Source of the DNA: CALMEC01 sp031372145
GTDB taxonomy: Bacteria > Actinomycetota > Thermoleophilia > Miltoncostaeales > Miltoncostaeaceae
Direction of reading: 5' to 3'
DNA: 44,382 bases
Assembly: GCA_031372145.1 (NCBI GenBank)
Contig: JANMKR010000137.1
Span: forward strand, 1-44,382
Of this stretch, positions 24,304 through 32,790 are shown piece by piece. A model generated the notes under the pieces. It was not told where the DNA came from, did not search any database, and saw only the letters and a list, made by a program, of their open reading frames with translations. How positions within the stretch are numbered: the first letter of the stretch is position 1; every line of letters starts with the position of its first letter. The position numbers and the translations under genes are program-made.

Positions 24304-25683
24304 ATGAGCTCAAACACGATTACCCACGAAGTACCCGTCGGTCGCGCGGGCGCGCGCACCAAGTATTGGATCGATGACTGGCGACCCGAAGACGCGACGT
24401 TCTGGGACGAGCGTGGCGAGCGGGTCGCCAAACGCAACCTCGCGTTTTCGATCTTCGCCGAGCACATCGGCTTCTCGGTCTGGACCCTGTGGGCCGTCTT
24501 CGTCCTGTTCATGGGCAAGTCGTACGGTTTCGATCCGTCGCAGAAGTTCCTGCTGACCGCGCTCCCGGCGGCGGCGGGGTCTGTCCTGCGTCTGCCGTAC
24601 ACGTTCGCCGTGGCGCGGTTCGGCGGCCGCAACTGGACGATCTTCAGTGTTCTGCTGCTGCTCGTGCCGTGCGTGTTTGCCGGTGTGGTCATGAAGCCGG
24701 GCGTGTCGTTCTCAACGGCACTGATCGCCGCGCTTCTGGCCGGCGTCGGCGGCGGCAACTTCGCCTCGTCGATGGCCAACATCAACGCCTACTTCCCGCA
24801 GCGGTTGAAGGGGTGGGCGCTCGGCCTCAACGCCGGAGGCGGAAACATCGGCGTGCCGGCGGCGCAGCTGGTCGGCCTCGCCGTGCTGGCGATCGCCGGC
24901 AAGGAACACCCGCGCTTGATCCTGGCCGTCTACATCCCGCTCATCGCCATCGCTGCGCTGTGTGCGTCGCTCTTCATGAACAACCTGACCCAGGCTCGCA
25001 ACGAGAAGCGATCCATGCGGGACGTCGCCCGCGACCGTCACGCCTGGATCATGTCGGTGCTCTACATCGGCACCTTCGGATCGTTCATCGGCTTCAGCTT
25101 CGCGTTCGGGCAGGTGCTGCTGGTGCAGTTCAAAGACACCTTCGACACACCGATCAAGGCGGCATACCTGACGTTCATCGGTCCGCTCATCGGTTCCTTG
25201 ATCCGCCCGGTGGGCGGCAAACTCGCCGACCGTTTCGGCGGCGCGCGGGTGACGCTGTTCAACTTCGTCGCGATGGCCGCGTGCGCATCGACGGTGTTGG
25301 TCGCGTCCCTCCAGCGGTCGCTACCGCTGTTTCTCGTCGGTTTCATCAGCCTGTTCTTCTTCAGCGGGCTCGGCAACGGCTCGACCTACAAGATGATCCC
25401 GAGCATCTTCAAGGCCAAAGCGCACCTTGCGGTCGCAGCAGGACGGGACGAGGCAGATGCCGAGCACGACAGCCGGCGACTCTCCGCCGGACTCATCGGC
25501 CTGGCCGGGGCCGTGGGTGCGTTCGGAGGTGTGCTGGTCAACCTGGCGTTCCGGCAGTCGTTCCTGTCGACCGGTGAGGCGAACGCGGCCTACGTCGGTT
25601 TCATCGCCTTCTACGCGGCGTGTTTCGCGCTGACGTGGCTCGCGTACGTGCGGTCGGCCCCAGGCCGGCTCGAGGGCGTCTGA
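24304..25683 (+). CDS. narK: Nitrate/nitrite transporter NarK
   Basis: A 459-residue MFS protein of the nitrate/nitrite porter family. Both nitrate signatures are present: GGGNIGVPAAQLVG (in TM5) and GNGSTYKMIPSIF (in TM11). FASSMANINAYFP and RFGGRNWTIFSV also match NarK. A hydrophilic N-terminus (WIDDWRPEDATFWDE) is of the actinobacterial NarK/NarU type. It brings nitrate in, or exchanges nitrate for nitrite, for the assimilatory enzymes encoded downstream. Start ATG 24304 is set by the ribosome site at 24292-24298. No nitrate reductase gene is in the window. Confidence 0.93.
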   Translation: MSSNTITHEVPVGRAGARTKYWIDDWRPEDATFWDERGERVAKRNLAFSIFAEHIGFSVWTLWAVFVLFMGKSYGFDPSQKFLLTALPAAAGSVLRLPYTFAVARFGGRNWTIFSVLLLLVPCVFAGVVMKPGVSFSTALIAALLAGVGGGNFASSMANINAYFPQRLKGWALGLNAGGGNIGVPAAQLVGLAVLAIAGKEHPRLILAVYIPLIAIAALCASLFMNNLTQARNEKRSMRDVARDRHAWIMSVLYIGTFGSFIGFSFAFGQVLLVQFKDTFDTPIKAAYLTFIGPLIGSLIRPVGGKLADRFGGARVTLFNFVAMAACASTVLVASLQRSLPLFLVGFISLFFFSGLGNGSTYKMIPSIFKAKAHLAVAAGRDEADAEHDSRRLSAGLIGLAGAVGAFGGVLVNLAFRQSFLSTGEANAAYVGFIAFYAACFALTWLAYVRSAPGRLEGV

Positions 25684-25708
25684 CCTCTCCCTTCGGACGT
25701 CAACAGCT

Positions 25709-25741
25709 CGTCCGCTCCCGGCGCCGTTGCGGGGGCGGACG
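25709..25741 (+). terminator. Hairpin terminator after narK
   Basis: CGTCCGC (25709-25715) pairs with GCGGACG (25735-25741), and CCCG (25717-25720) with CGGG (25730-25733), one mismatch between, loop of 9 bases. No T-run follows, common in high-GC genomes. It separates narK from the regulator gene. Confidence 0.6.
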
Positions 25742-25812
25742 ACCCGTTCGACGGAGGGAATCCGGGCCCCGGAGTTGTACCGGTGGACAAAGATCCGCGG
25801 CGGTCCGCCGCC

Positions 25813-25818
25813 TACGCT
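25813..25818 (+). promoter_or_regulatory. -10-like TACGCT, leaderless start of the GAF-PucR gene
   Basis: TACGCT ends 6 bases before the ATG at 25825, and no ribosome site is visible in between. Together with the terminator at 25709-25741 it suggests that the regulator is transcribed apart from narK. Confidence 0.5.
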
Positions 25819-25824
25819 CCTGGG

Positions 25825-27615
25825 ATGGATGCATCCCGCGAACTCCGGTTTTTGCAACGCTTGGCGTTGGCGGCCGCATCCACGCTGGACACGGGCGAGC
25901 TCGTGCGGCTGGTCATCTCTGAGACGACCGAGGCGGCCAGCACGGACGTCTGCAGCATCTACCTGCTCGAGGCGGATGCGGAGTCACTGCTTCTGACCGC
26001 CACGAACGGTTTGTCGCAGGCCGGTGTCGGTCGGGTGCGGATCCATCTCGGTGAGGGCATCACCGGCTGGGCGGCTGCCGAGCGCCGGCCCGTCGTAGTC
26101 GCGGATGTGCGGACCGAACCACGGTTCCGCTGGCTCCACGGCGTCGATCAGGCGCGGTTCGTGTCGATGTGCTCGGTGCCGATCATCTCCGGTGATCGCC
26201 TGGTCGGGGTCCTCAACGTCCAGACGGACGACCTGCGGGAGTTCGGTGATGCCGACGTGAGTCTGCTGTCGGCGATCGCGGCGCACGTCGCGGGTGCCCT
26301 CGAACGAAGCGAACTCCAAAGCCGTCTGCAGAGCCGTCTCGGAGAGCTGCGACGTTCCGAGGAGATTAACCGTCGCTTCAGCGACTTGACGCTGTCTGGA
26401 GCGGGGCTCCAGGCGATCTGCGCCGGGATCGAGCGTCATGCCGGCGCGCCCGTGGCGGTCTACGACGACGAAGGCGAGCGGCTCGGCGGCAGCAGCGACG
26501 CGGCCATGCCCGCGCGGCTTGAGGGGTACGTCGATCCCGCGCGTCGCGAGGACGATCTGACGGTCGTGCCGGTCCGCGCAGGCCGCGACCTGCTCGGCTG
26601 GCTGGCGGTGGCCCCGGCCGATGCGCACGAACAATCGACGCGCCGGCTCGCGATCGAGCACGGCGTCACGGTGCTCGCGCTCGAATTGGTTCGTCAGCGT
26701 TCGTCCATCGAGACCGAGGAGCGGTTTCGCGGTGACCTGCTCGAAGAGCTGCTCTCCGGAAAGCTCACCCCGGCCGACGCCTCCCGTCTTGCGCGTCGTG
26801 CCAACCGACTCGGTGTTCGCCTGCGCGGGCAGGTGTGGGCGCTCGTCATCGAGCCGGACGACGCCCCGGCGCAGGAGCGCCTCGACGATGCCTCGATCCG
26901 GCGGCGCGTGGTGCGTTCACTGACCGACCTGGTCGCCGAGCACAGTGGCTTGGTGGTCGACCGGTCAGGCGGTTTCGTCCTGCTCGTCCCCGGCGACGTG
27001 TCCAGCGACAGCATCGAACGGATTGCGCGAGCTGCGCTGGATGGCGCGACGAGCCGTGCCGGGGGTGTCTCTCAGAGCATCGGAATCGCTTCGCGGTGCG
27101 GTGATCTCGATGAGCTTCACCGGCTGGCGGGCGAGGCGCGGCACGCGGTCCGGGTGTCTCGGCGAGCGGATCGACGTGACGCCATCGCGACGTATCGGCG
27201 GCTCGGCGTCGAGCGCCTGCTGTTCGAGGTGACCGACGTGGAGCGGCTCGCTGCGTACGTCGACGAGTTCATCGGCCCGCTGCTGCGCCACGGCCGCCGC
27301 GGGCCTGGTGCGGCGCCGCTCACGGAGACCCTGGATGCGCTCGTTCGTGAGGGATGGAACCTCCGGGCGGCTGCGCGGCGCTTGACCGTTCACATCAACA
27401 CGTTGCTGTATCGAATCCGCAAGATCGAGGAGCTGACCGAGCGGAGCCTCGACGACGGTGACGACCGCTTGTCCCTGGCCCTCGCCCTGCGGGCTCACGG
27501 GATGTTGGACGAAGCATCCGAGGTTGCCCCCGGCGAATCCCGGACGAATGATCCATACGTCGACGACGAAGCCATACCTAGCCTTGCTGTTGTGAAGCTG
27601 GGAGCCGCCGAGTGA
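25825..27615 (+). CDS. GAF domain-containing PucR-type transcriptional regulator
   Basis: A 596-residue regulator. Residues about 15-160 are a GAF domain (DVCSIYLLEAD, LGEGITGWAAAERRPV, MCSVPIISGDRLVGVLNVQT), which may sense a small molecule. The middle (about 175-390) is a linker with a second, weaker sensor-like region (APVAVYDDEGERLGG). The C-terminus has the PucR helix-turn-helix TLDALVREGWNLRAAARRL plus NTLLYRIRKIEEL (about 505-540). PucR-type proteins activate nitrogen and purine genes, so control of narK and nirBD is likely. The last 30 residues are not family-like: they overlap sequence that may hold the nirB promoter, and the stop overlaps the nirB GTG by 4 bases. Confidence 0.85.
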   Translation: MDASRELRFLQRLALAAASTLDTGELVRLVISETTEAASTDVCSIYLLEADAESLLLTATNGLSQAGVGRVRIHLGEGITGWAAAERRPVVVADVRTEPRFRWLHGVDQARFVSMCSVPIISGDRLVGVLNVQTDDLREFGDADVSLLSAIAAHVAGALERSELQSRLQSRLGELRRSEEINRRFSDLTLSGAGLQAICAGIERHAGAPVAVYDDEGERLGGSSDAAMPARLEGYVDPARREDDLTVVPVRAGRDLLGWLAVAPADAHEQSTRRLAIEHGVTVLALELVRQRSSIETEERFRGDLLEELLSGKLTPADASRLARRANRLGVRLRGQVWALVIEPDDAPAQERLDDASIRRRVVRSLTDLVAEHSGLVVDRSGGFVLLVPGDVSSDSIERIARAALDGATSRAGGVSQSIGIASRCGDLDELHRLAGEARHAVRVSRRADRRDAIATYRRLGVERLLFEVTDVERLAAYVDEFIGPLLRHGRRGPGAAPLTETLDALVREGWNLRAAARRLTVHINTLLYRIRKIEELTERSLDDGDDRLSLALALRAHGMLDEASEVAPGESRTNDPYVDDEAIPSLAVVKLGAAE

Positions 27616-30059
27616 CGACAGGGACCGCCCCACGGGATGCGGCGGAGAACGATGTCGTCATCGTCGGCGGAGGCATCGCCGGACAGGCGGTTGCCGAGCG
27701 CCTGCGCGAGTACGGTCACACCGGCAGCATCACGATCCTGGCGCGCGAACACCGGGCGCCGTACGACCGGGTCCGGCTGTCGGCGTTGCTGGAGGGCGTC
27801 GATGCCGACGATCTGCGTCTGCGGCCCGGATCCTGGTATGACGATCACGAGGTGGCCCTGCGCTTGGGCGTCACGGTGGACGCCATCGACCGGGCGGGCC
27901 ACGCAGTCGTGACGCCTGGAGGCGAGCGGATCCCATATGGGCGGTTGGTGCTGGCGATCGGCTCCGAGGCGATGGTTCCGCCGATCGCAGGTTCCGACAA
28001 GGGCAACGTCTTCGTCTTTCGCACCCCGGAGGATTGTGAGGGCATCCTCGCGGCGGCCCGCGGAGCGCGGCGGGTGTGCGTTCTGGGCGGCGGGCTGCTG
28101 GGATTGGAGGCCGCCCGCGGCATCGTCGCCCACGGCATTCCGACGACCGTGGTGCATCTGACGGATCGCCTGATGGAGCGGCAGCTGGATGCGCCATCGG
28201 CGCGGATGCTGACTGACCGGATGGCCGGTCTGGACGTCGAGGTGCTGCTTGACCGATCCACGCAGGAGGTACTCGGCAACGGCGTGGTCCAGGGACTGCG
28301 GTTCGCCGACGGCGAGACGCTCGAGTGCGATGTGTTGGTCATCTCGGCCGGTATCCGTCCCAACGCCGAGCTTGCGCGCGTCGCCGGTCTCGACTGCAAC
28401 CGGGCCGTCCTCGTCGACGACACCTTGACGACGAGTGACCCCGCGGTGTTGGCGGTCGGGGAATGCGCGGAGCACCGCGGTGTGGTCTACGGATTGGTCG
28501 CCCCGATCTTCGACCAGGCCAAGGTGGCGGCCGCCACCATCGTGGGGACGGCGGTTGGCCCTTACATGGGCTCGGTGCCCTCGGCAGCCCTCAAGGTGAT
28601 GGGCATCGACCTCGTCGCCGCGGGCGATCCGCTCGCCGACGGCGGGGTGGCGCTGGTTGATCCCGAACGGGGTGTGTACCGCCGCCTTGTCGTGACCAAC
28701 GGTCGGGCGACGGGTGCGATCTTGATGGGCGACACCACCGGGGCCGAGGCCCTGCTGAGCCTGGTGGCCAGGTCGGCCGAGGTCGCCGATCCGCTCGAAG
28801 CCCTGGCCGAGGCGGCCAGATCGGATGTCGCGGCGTTGTCCGACGACACGCAGATCTGTTCGTGCAACGGTGTGTCCAAAGGTGAGATCACGTGTGCCAT
28901 CCGCGAACGGGGCCTCAAGGCGCCGAGCGAGGTACAGGCCGTCACGCGCGCCGGCACCGGTTGCGGCAGCTGCAAACCGCTCGTGGCCAAGCTCGTCGAG
29001 ACCGAGACCGGCGAGTCCTCGTCAGAGCCGGCCTACCTGTGCCCGTGTCGCATGCTCACGCGCGAAGAGGTCGCCGACACGATCCGTTCGGGCGGGTTGC
29101 GCGCTGCCAGCGATGTGGGCGAGGCCTGCGGGGCCGGGCGCGACTGCGCGGCCTGCAAACCGGCGGTCTCGTACCTGGTGTCGCTCATCAACGCCAACCG
29201 GCATGACGAGGAGCGTCAGGCGCGATTCATCAACGACCGTGTGCACGCCAACATCCAGCGCGACGGGACGTTCTCGGTGGTGCCACGCATCTACGGCGGT
29301 GTCACGAGCCCCGACGAACTTCGACGCATCGCCGACGTCGCCGAGCGCTACGACGTGGCCATGGTCAAGATCACGGGTGGGCAGCGCATCGATCTGCTCG
29401 GCGTCCGCAAGGATCAGCTTCCCGACATCTGGCGTGACCTGGGCATGCCGTCGGGGCACGCATACGCCAAGGCGGTCCGCACGGTCAAGACATGTGTCGG
29501 GACCGACTTCTGTCGCTTCGGCATCGGCGATGCCATTGGGTTGGGCATCGAGATCGAGAAGGCCTGGGAAGGCATCCACACGCCGCACAAGGTCAAGTCG
29601 GCCGTCTCGGGATGCCCTCGCAACTGCGCAGAATCGTTGGTCAAGGACATCGGCATCGTCGCAGTCGAGGGCGGTTGGGAGATCCTGATCGGCGGGGCGG
29701 CGGGGGCGAACGTGCGCCGCGGCGACCTGCTGGCAACGGTCGCCAACGGCGAGGCGGTGTTGAGCGTCACGTCCACATTCCTGCAGTACTACCGCGAGAA
29801 CGCCGACTACCTGGAGCGCACGTACGCGTTCGTCGAGCGGATCGGCATCGACGAGATCCGCCGGGCGGTTCTGGACGAGCAGTCCGGCGAGCCCGCCGCG
29901 TTGCGTGAGCGGTTTGCCCTGGCCAAAGCCGCGGTCGGCGATCCATGGAAGGACGCGGTGGCCGCACCCGACGGCGCGTTCAGCGATCTGGGTGACGATC
30001 CCGAGCCGGCCCTCGTCGGCCCGCCGGCAGACGGGCTGATGGTGGGGAGAGACAGATGA
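27612..30059 (+). CDS. nirB: Assimilatory nitrite reductase, large subunit
   Basis: Reduces nitrite to ammonia with NAD(P)H. The 815-residue protein has an FAD domain (VIVGGGIAG, near 16-24), an NAD domain (VLGGGLLGLEAA, near 157), two BFD-like [2Fe-2S] segments (CSC near 416 with CGSC near 451; CPC near 476 with CAAC near 515), and the sirohaem/[4Fe-4S] half with C628-x5-C634 (CVGTDFC) and C668-P-R-N-C672. Having two BFD-like segments is normal for this type. The GTG at 27612 follows GGGAG by 7 bases. It overlaps nirD by 4 bases (ATGA). All catalytic and cluster cysteines are present. Confidence 0.96.
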   Translation: MTTGTAPRDAAENDVVIVGGGIAGQAVAERLREYGHTGSITILAREHRAPYDRVRLSALLEGVDADDLRLRPGSWYDDHEVALRLGVTVDAIDRAGHAVVTPGGERIPYGRLVLAIGSEAMVPPIAGSDKGNVFVFRTPEDCEGILAAARGARRVCVLGGGLLGLEAARGIVAHGIPTTVVHLTDRLMERQLDAPSARMLTDRMAGLDVEVLLDRSTQEVLGNGVVQGLRFADGETLECDVLVISAGIRPNAELARVAGLDCNRAVLVDDTLTTSDPAVLAVGECAEHRGVVYGLVAPIFDQAKVAAATIVGTAVGPYMGSVPSAALKVMGIDLVAAGDPLADGGVALVDPERGVYRRLVVTNGRATGAILMGDTTGAEALLSLVARSAEVADPLEALAEAARSDVAALSDDTQICSCNGVSKGEITCAIRERGLKAPSEVQAVTRAGTGCGSCKPLVAKLVETETGESSSEPAYLCPCRMLTREEVADTIRSGGLRAASDVGEACGAGRDCAACKPAVSYLVSLINANRHDEERQARFINDRVHANIQRDGTFSVVPRIYGGVTSPDELRRIADVAERYDVAMVKITGGQRIDLLGVRKDQLPDIWRDLGMPSGHAYAKAVRTVKTCVGTDFCRFGIGDAIGLGIEIEKAWEGIHTPHKVKSAVSGCPRNCAESLVKDIGIVAVEGGWEILIGGAAGANVRRGDLLATVANGEAVLSVTSTFLQYYRENADYLERTYAFVERIGIDEIRRAVLDEQSGEPAALRERFALAKAAVGDPWKDAVAAPDGAFSDLGDDPEPALVGPPADGLMVGRDR

Positions 30060-30379
30060 GTGCCGACATCACACGCCTGGTCGCGGTGGGCCGCGTCGAG
30101 GACGTCCCGATCAACGAGGGCAAGACCGTGAGCGTCGGAGGGCGCGCCATCGCGTTGTTTCACACCGAAACCGGTTTTCGTGCGATTGCGGCCGCGTGTC
30201 CACACCGCGGCGGCCCGCTGGCGGACGGGCTCGTCGGAGGCGGCGTGGTCATCTGCCCCTTGCACGGCTGGCGCATTGACCTTTCGTGTGGCGAAGTTGT
30301 CGCAGGCGGCGAAGGTTCGGTCCCCGTCTACCCCGTGGTGGAGCGAGACGGTTGGCTGTACCTCGAGGTCGGCGCATGA
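30056..30379 (+). CDS. nirD: Nitrite reductase small subunit, Rieske-type
   Basis: A 107-residue protein with a complete Rieske site: C48-P-H50 (CPHRGG) and C67-P-L-H70 (CPLHGW), which hold a [2Fe-2S] cluster. NirD assists NirB; in many bacteria the small subunit has lost these ligands, so their presence is of note. It overlaps nirB and cobA by 4 bases each (ATGA), so translation of the three is coupled. Confidence 0.94.
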   Translation: MSADITRLVAVGRVEDVPINEGKTVSVGGRAIALFHTETGFRAIAAACPHRGGPLADGLVGGGVVICPLHGWRIDLSCGEVVAGGEGSVPVYPVVERDGWLYLEVGA

Positions 30380-31167
30380 CCCCGGGTGTCGTCTACTTGG
30401 TGGGAGCCGGCCCCGGGGACCCTGAACTCATCACCGTGCGGGGCCTGCGGCTGATCGAGACCGCTACGGTCATCGTCCACGACCGCCTGGGCACGGACGG
30501 TCTGCTCGACTTGGCGCCACATGACTGCGTCTTGGTCGATGCGGGCAAAGCGCCGGGCGCGCACTGCATGACCCAACACGAGATCTGCGATGCGCTTGTC
30601 GCGCTTGCGCACTCGGGAAGCGATGTCGTGCGACTCAAGGGTGGCGATCCGTTCGTGTTCGGTCGCGGCGGTGAGGAGGCAATCGCCCTGGCCCAGGCGG
30701 GCGTTCGGTGCGAGGTGGTGCCGGGCGTCAGCAGCGCGTTCGCGGTGCCGGCGGCAATCGGCATCCCGGTGACACATCGCGGCCTGGCGCGCACGGTCAC
30801 CGTCGCAAGCGGTCACGACGATCCGGCGTCGCCCGCGGCGGCAGAACGCTGGCGTGCGCTCGCAGCGGTGCCCGGCACCCTGGTCCTGTTGATGGCGATG
30901 GGCAACCTGGACGGCATCACCCAGGCCCTCATCGCCGCCGGCCGTTCCGCCGACGAGCCCGCAGCAGCGGTCCATCAGGGCCAAACGGACGCCGAACGCT
31001 CAGTCGTCGCGACGCTCGCAACTCTTGCCGAAGCCTGCCGCCGTGAAACGATCGGCAACCCGGCCGTCGTCATCGTCGGCCCAGTCGTGGCGCTCACTCC
31101 CGAAACTCATGAATGCGACGGACTTGGCGTGGCGGACGAGACCTCGAACGCCACTTCGTCGACGTAG
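30376..31167 (+). CDS. cobA: Uroporphyrinogen-III C-methyltransferase
   Basis: Adds two methyl groups to uroporphyrinogen III to make precorrin-2, the precursor of the sirohaem that NirB needs. The 263-residue product shows VYLVGAGPGDPELIT (6-20), the SUMT motif VVRLKGGDPFVFGRGGEE (about 87-104), GVSSAFAVPAAIGIPVTHRG, and VVIVGPVVAL near 243. No oxidase/ferrochelatase domain is fused, so those steps need other genes. About 20 residues after the core (HECDGLGVADETSN) are not conserved; they are where it overlaps the opposite-strand UBP gene by 61 bases. Confidence 0.93.
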   Translation: MTPGVVYLVGAGPGDPELITVRGLRLIETATVIVHDRLGTDGLLDLAPHDCVLVDAGKAPGAHCMTQHEICDALVALAHSGSDVVRLKGGDPFVFGRGGEEAIALAQAGVRCEVVPGVSSAFAVPAAIGIPVTHRGLARTVTVASGHDDPASPAAAERWRALAAVPGTLVLLMAMGNLDGITQALIAAGRSADEPAAAVHQGQTDAERSVVATLATLAEACRRETIGNPAVVIVGPVVALTPETHECDGLGVADETSNATSST

Positions 31168-31400
31168 CACCACAACCAGTCCTCGCCCGGCTCGTAGGAT
31201 TGGATCAGCGGGTGCTCGGAGGCATGGAAGTGGGCAGTCGCGTGGCGGTTCGGTGAGCTGTCGCAACAGCCGACGCTGCCGCAGCTGACGCAACGACGCA
31301 GGTGAAGCCATTGATCACCGATTTTCAGGCACTCCTCGCAACCGTCGGTCGTGGCCGACGTCGTGGTGATCGCGTCTGTGTGGGTGCAGCCGGTGTCCAT
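31107..31400 (-). CDS. UBP-type zinc-finger protein
   Basis: A 97-residue protein with the full UBP zinc-finger ligand set: C5 and H7, C21-x2-C24, C37-x2-C40, C45, H53, H57/H59 and H63, with the family pattern CVSCGSVGCCDSSPNRHATAHFH and DWLWCYVDEVAFE. In eukaryotes this finger binds ubiquitin C-termini; in bacteria the ligand is unknown. AGGAGGATG lies 3-11 bases before the ATG, an unusually strong ribosome site for this window. Its last residues overlap the end of cobA on the other strand (31107-31167). Confidence 0.9.
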   Translation of the reverse strand: MDTGCTHTDAITTTSATTDGCEECLKIGDQWLHLRRCVSCGSVGCCDSSPNRHATAHFHASEHPLIQSYEPGEDWLWCYVDEVAFEVSSATPSPSHS

Positions 31401-31608
31401 CGCATCCTCCTGTCGGGGTGGGACCAAGCGCCCGAGGTGAGCCCCCTGGCCGGCCGGGTTCGCCAAGCTCAGGTTTCGCGTGCGGTGCCTCAGGGCAAGC
31501 ATCATCCATGAACACATGGTTCCAGATGCCCGTCATCGGAGCGGATCCCGGAGCGACGTGGTCCACCCACGCCGCTTCCGACGGTTGCCGCATTGTGTTG
31601 GGATCGGC

Positions 31609-32097
31609 ATGAGCACGTCCTTCAACCACATCGCGGTCTGCATCGACAACTCCGAGGCGTCGTCCGTGGCGTTGGAGGAGGCGTGGCGGCTGCATGAGTC
31701 GCTGGGTTCGGCGCGTTTCAGCCTGGTTCACGTCGTCTCCTCCCCGATGGTGGTCGCCGGCCACGGCGGGGTGTGGGTTCCGGATCCGGTCGAGACCGGG
31801 TCCGGCGCGAAGGCCTGGCTCGACGGGGTTGTCGCAGCTCATGCGGGGGCGGAGCAGGTCGTGCTCCATGGCTACCCCGCTGCGGCGGTGTGCAAGTGGG
31901 CACTCGAGTCGCAAGCCGATCTGCTCGTCGCGTCGTCCAGCCGCGGGTTGTTTGATCGCGTCCTGCTCGGCAGCTTCGCCGGGTACCTCTCGCACCACTC
32001 TCCGTGCGCGATCCTTCTGACGCGCCCACGCGTGGTTGGGGATACGGACGCGGCAACACCCGCCCCTGAGGTACGCCCGACCGAGCGCGGCGCCTAA
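31609..32097 (+). CDS. Universal stress protein (UspA family)
   Basis: A 162-residue single Usp domain: FNHIAVCIDNSEASSVALEEA at the start, FSLVHVVSS, and the ATP-binding end ADLLVASSSRGLFDRVLLGS, then HSPCAILLTRP. The nucleotide pattern G-x2-G-x9-G-S/T is only partly kept (SRGLFDRVLLGSFAG), so ATP binding is probable, not certain. A longer reading to 31480 lacks family support, so ATG 31609 is taken. Its stop shares CTAA with the convergent membrane-protein gene at 32094. Confidence 0.85.
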   Translation: MSTSFNHIAVCIDNSEASSVALEEAWRLHESLGSARFSLVHVVSSPMVVAGHGGVWVPDPVETGSGAKAWLDGVVAAHAGAEQVVLHGYPAAAVCKWALESQADLLVASSSRGLFDRVLLGSFAGYLSHHSPCAILLTRPRVVGDTDAATPAPEVRPTERGA

Positions 32098-32681
32098 CGC
32101 CCGATGGGAGGTGCCGGTGTGCCCGCTGACGGTGGAGCGGCGTCGGGATCAGGCCCGAGCGCCAGCGGCACGTTGAGCACACGGATGGTTTCGACCGGCA
32201 CGTCAAGGACCCGGGCGACGCTCATCAGGAACGCACGTCGTGCCACATAGGCGAAGAAAGCCGCGACGGGCAGCTCGATCAACACGGCCATCAGGAGTGC
32301 GACGGCCGTGTCACGGCCGGCCGAGGCGGTCATGGTGTCGAACCACGCATCGACGACCAGGAGTACCGCGGCGGCGAGGCTCGCCGGGATGAGGATCTGG
32401 CGCTGCTTCCACGCTGCCCAAGCGCTCATTGCGATGGCGATGATCATGAACACGTCCAGGCCGATCCAGGCGATGTCCCAATGTTCTGCTGTCTGGCGGC
32501 CCGGAAGCGTGCCTCCCAGATAAATCGTCCAGGGAACGAGTGCGAGTCCGGCGATCGACAGCAGCACGGCCAGGTGGCGCGGACACAGCACCAGCTTCGT
32601 CGCAGTCGCTCGCAACGCCTGTCGCCGCGGCGGACCATCGGGCGGCGGCATCGTGGCCGAACCGGAGGAGGTGGCGTTCAT
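32094..32681 (-). CDS. Integral membrane protein, unknown function
   Basis: A 195-residue protein with four hydrophobic segments: LAVLLSIAGLALVPWTIYLGG; WIGLDVFMIIAIAMSAWAAW; LIPASLAAAVLLVVDAWFD; VALLMAVLIELPVAAFFAYV. An Asp in the third (VDAWFD) and a cytoplasmic-looking Pro-rich tail follow. No named family recognised, although similar proteins occur in actinobacteria. The leaderless-type signal TACCCT six bases upstream fixes ATG 32681; a longer N-terminal reading runs over an arginine- and threonine-rich stretch. Ends on the CTAA shared with uspA. Confidence 0.75.
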   Translation of the reverse strand: MNATSSGSATMPPPDGPPRRQALRATATKLVLCPRHLAVLLSIAGLALVPWTIYLGGTLPGRQTAEHWDIAWIGLDVFMIIAIAMSAWAAWKQRQILIPASLAAAVLLVVDAWFDTMTASAGRDTAVALLMAVLIELPVAAFFAYVARRAFLMSVARVLDVPVETIRVLNVPLALGPDPDAAPPSAGTPAPPIGR

Positions 32682-32687
32682 CAGCCG

Positions 32688-32693
32688 AGGGTA
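32688..32693 (-). promoter_or_regulatory. -10-like TACCCT, leaderless start of the membrane-protein gene
   Basis: On the minus strand TACCCT is followed by 6 bases and the ATG at 32681; identical hexamer and spacing to add (9077-9082). Confidence 0.5.
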
Positions 32694-32790
32694 GCGCGCG
32701 CGTGCGATGCGCGGCGGGCGCAGCGTCGCTTGACCCGAGACGCGTGGTGAGCGAGCCGACTGCGTCAAATGTGTCGGAGTGCTCGGAGTC

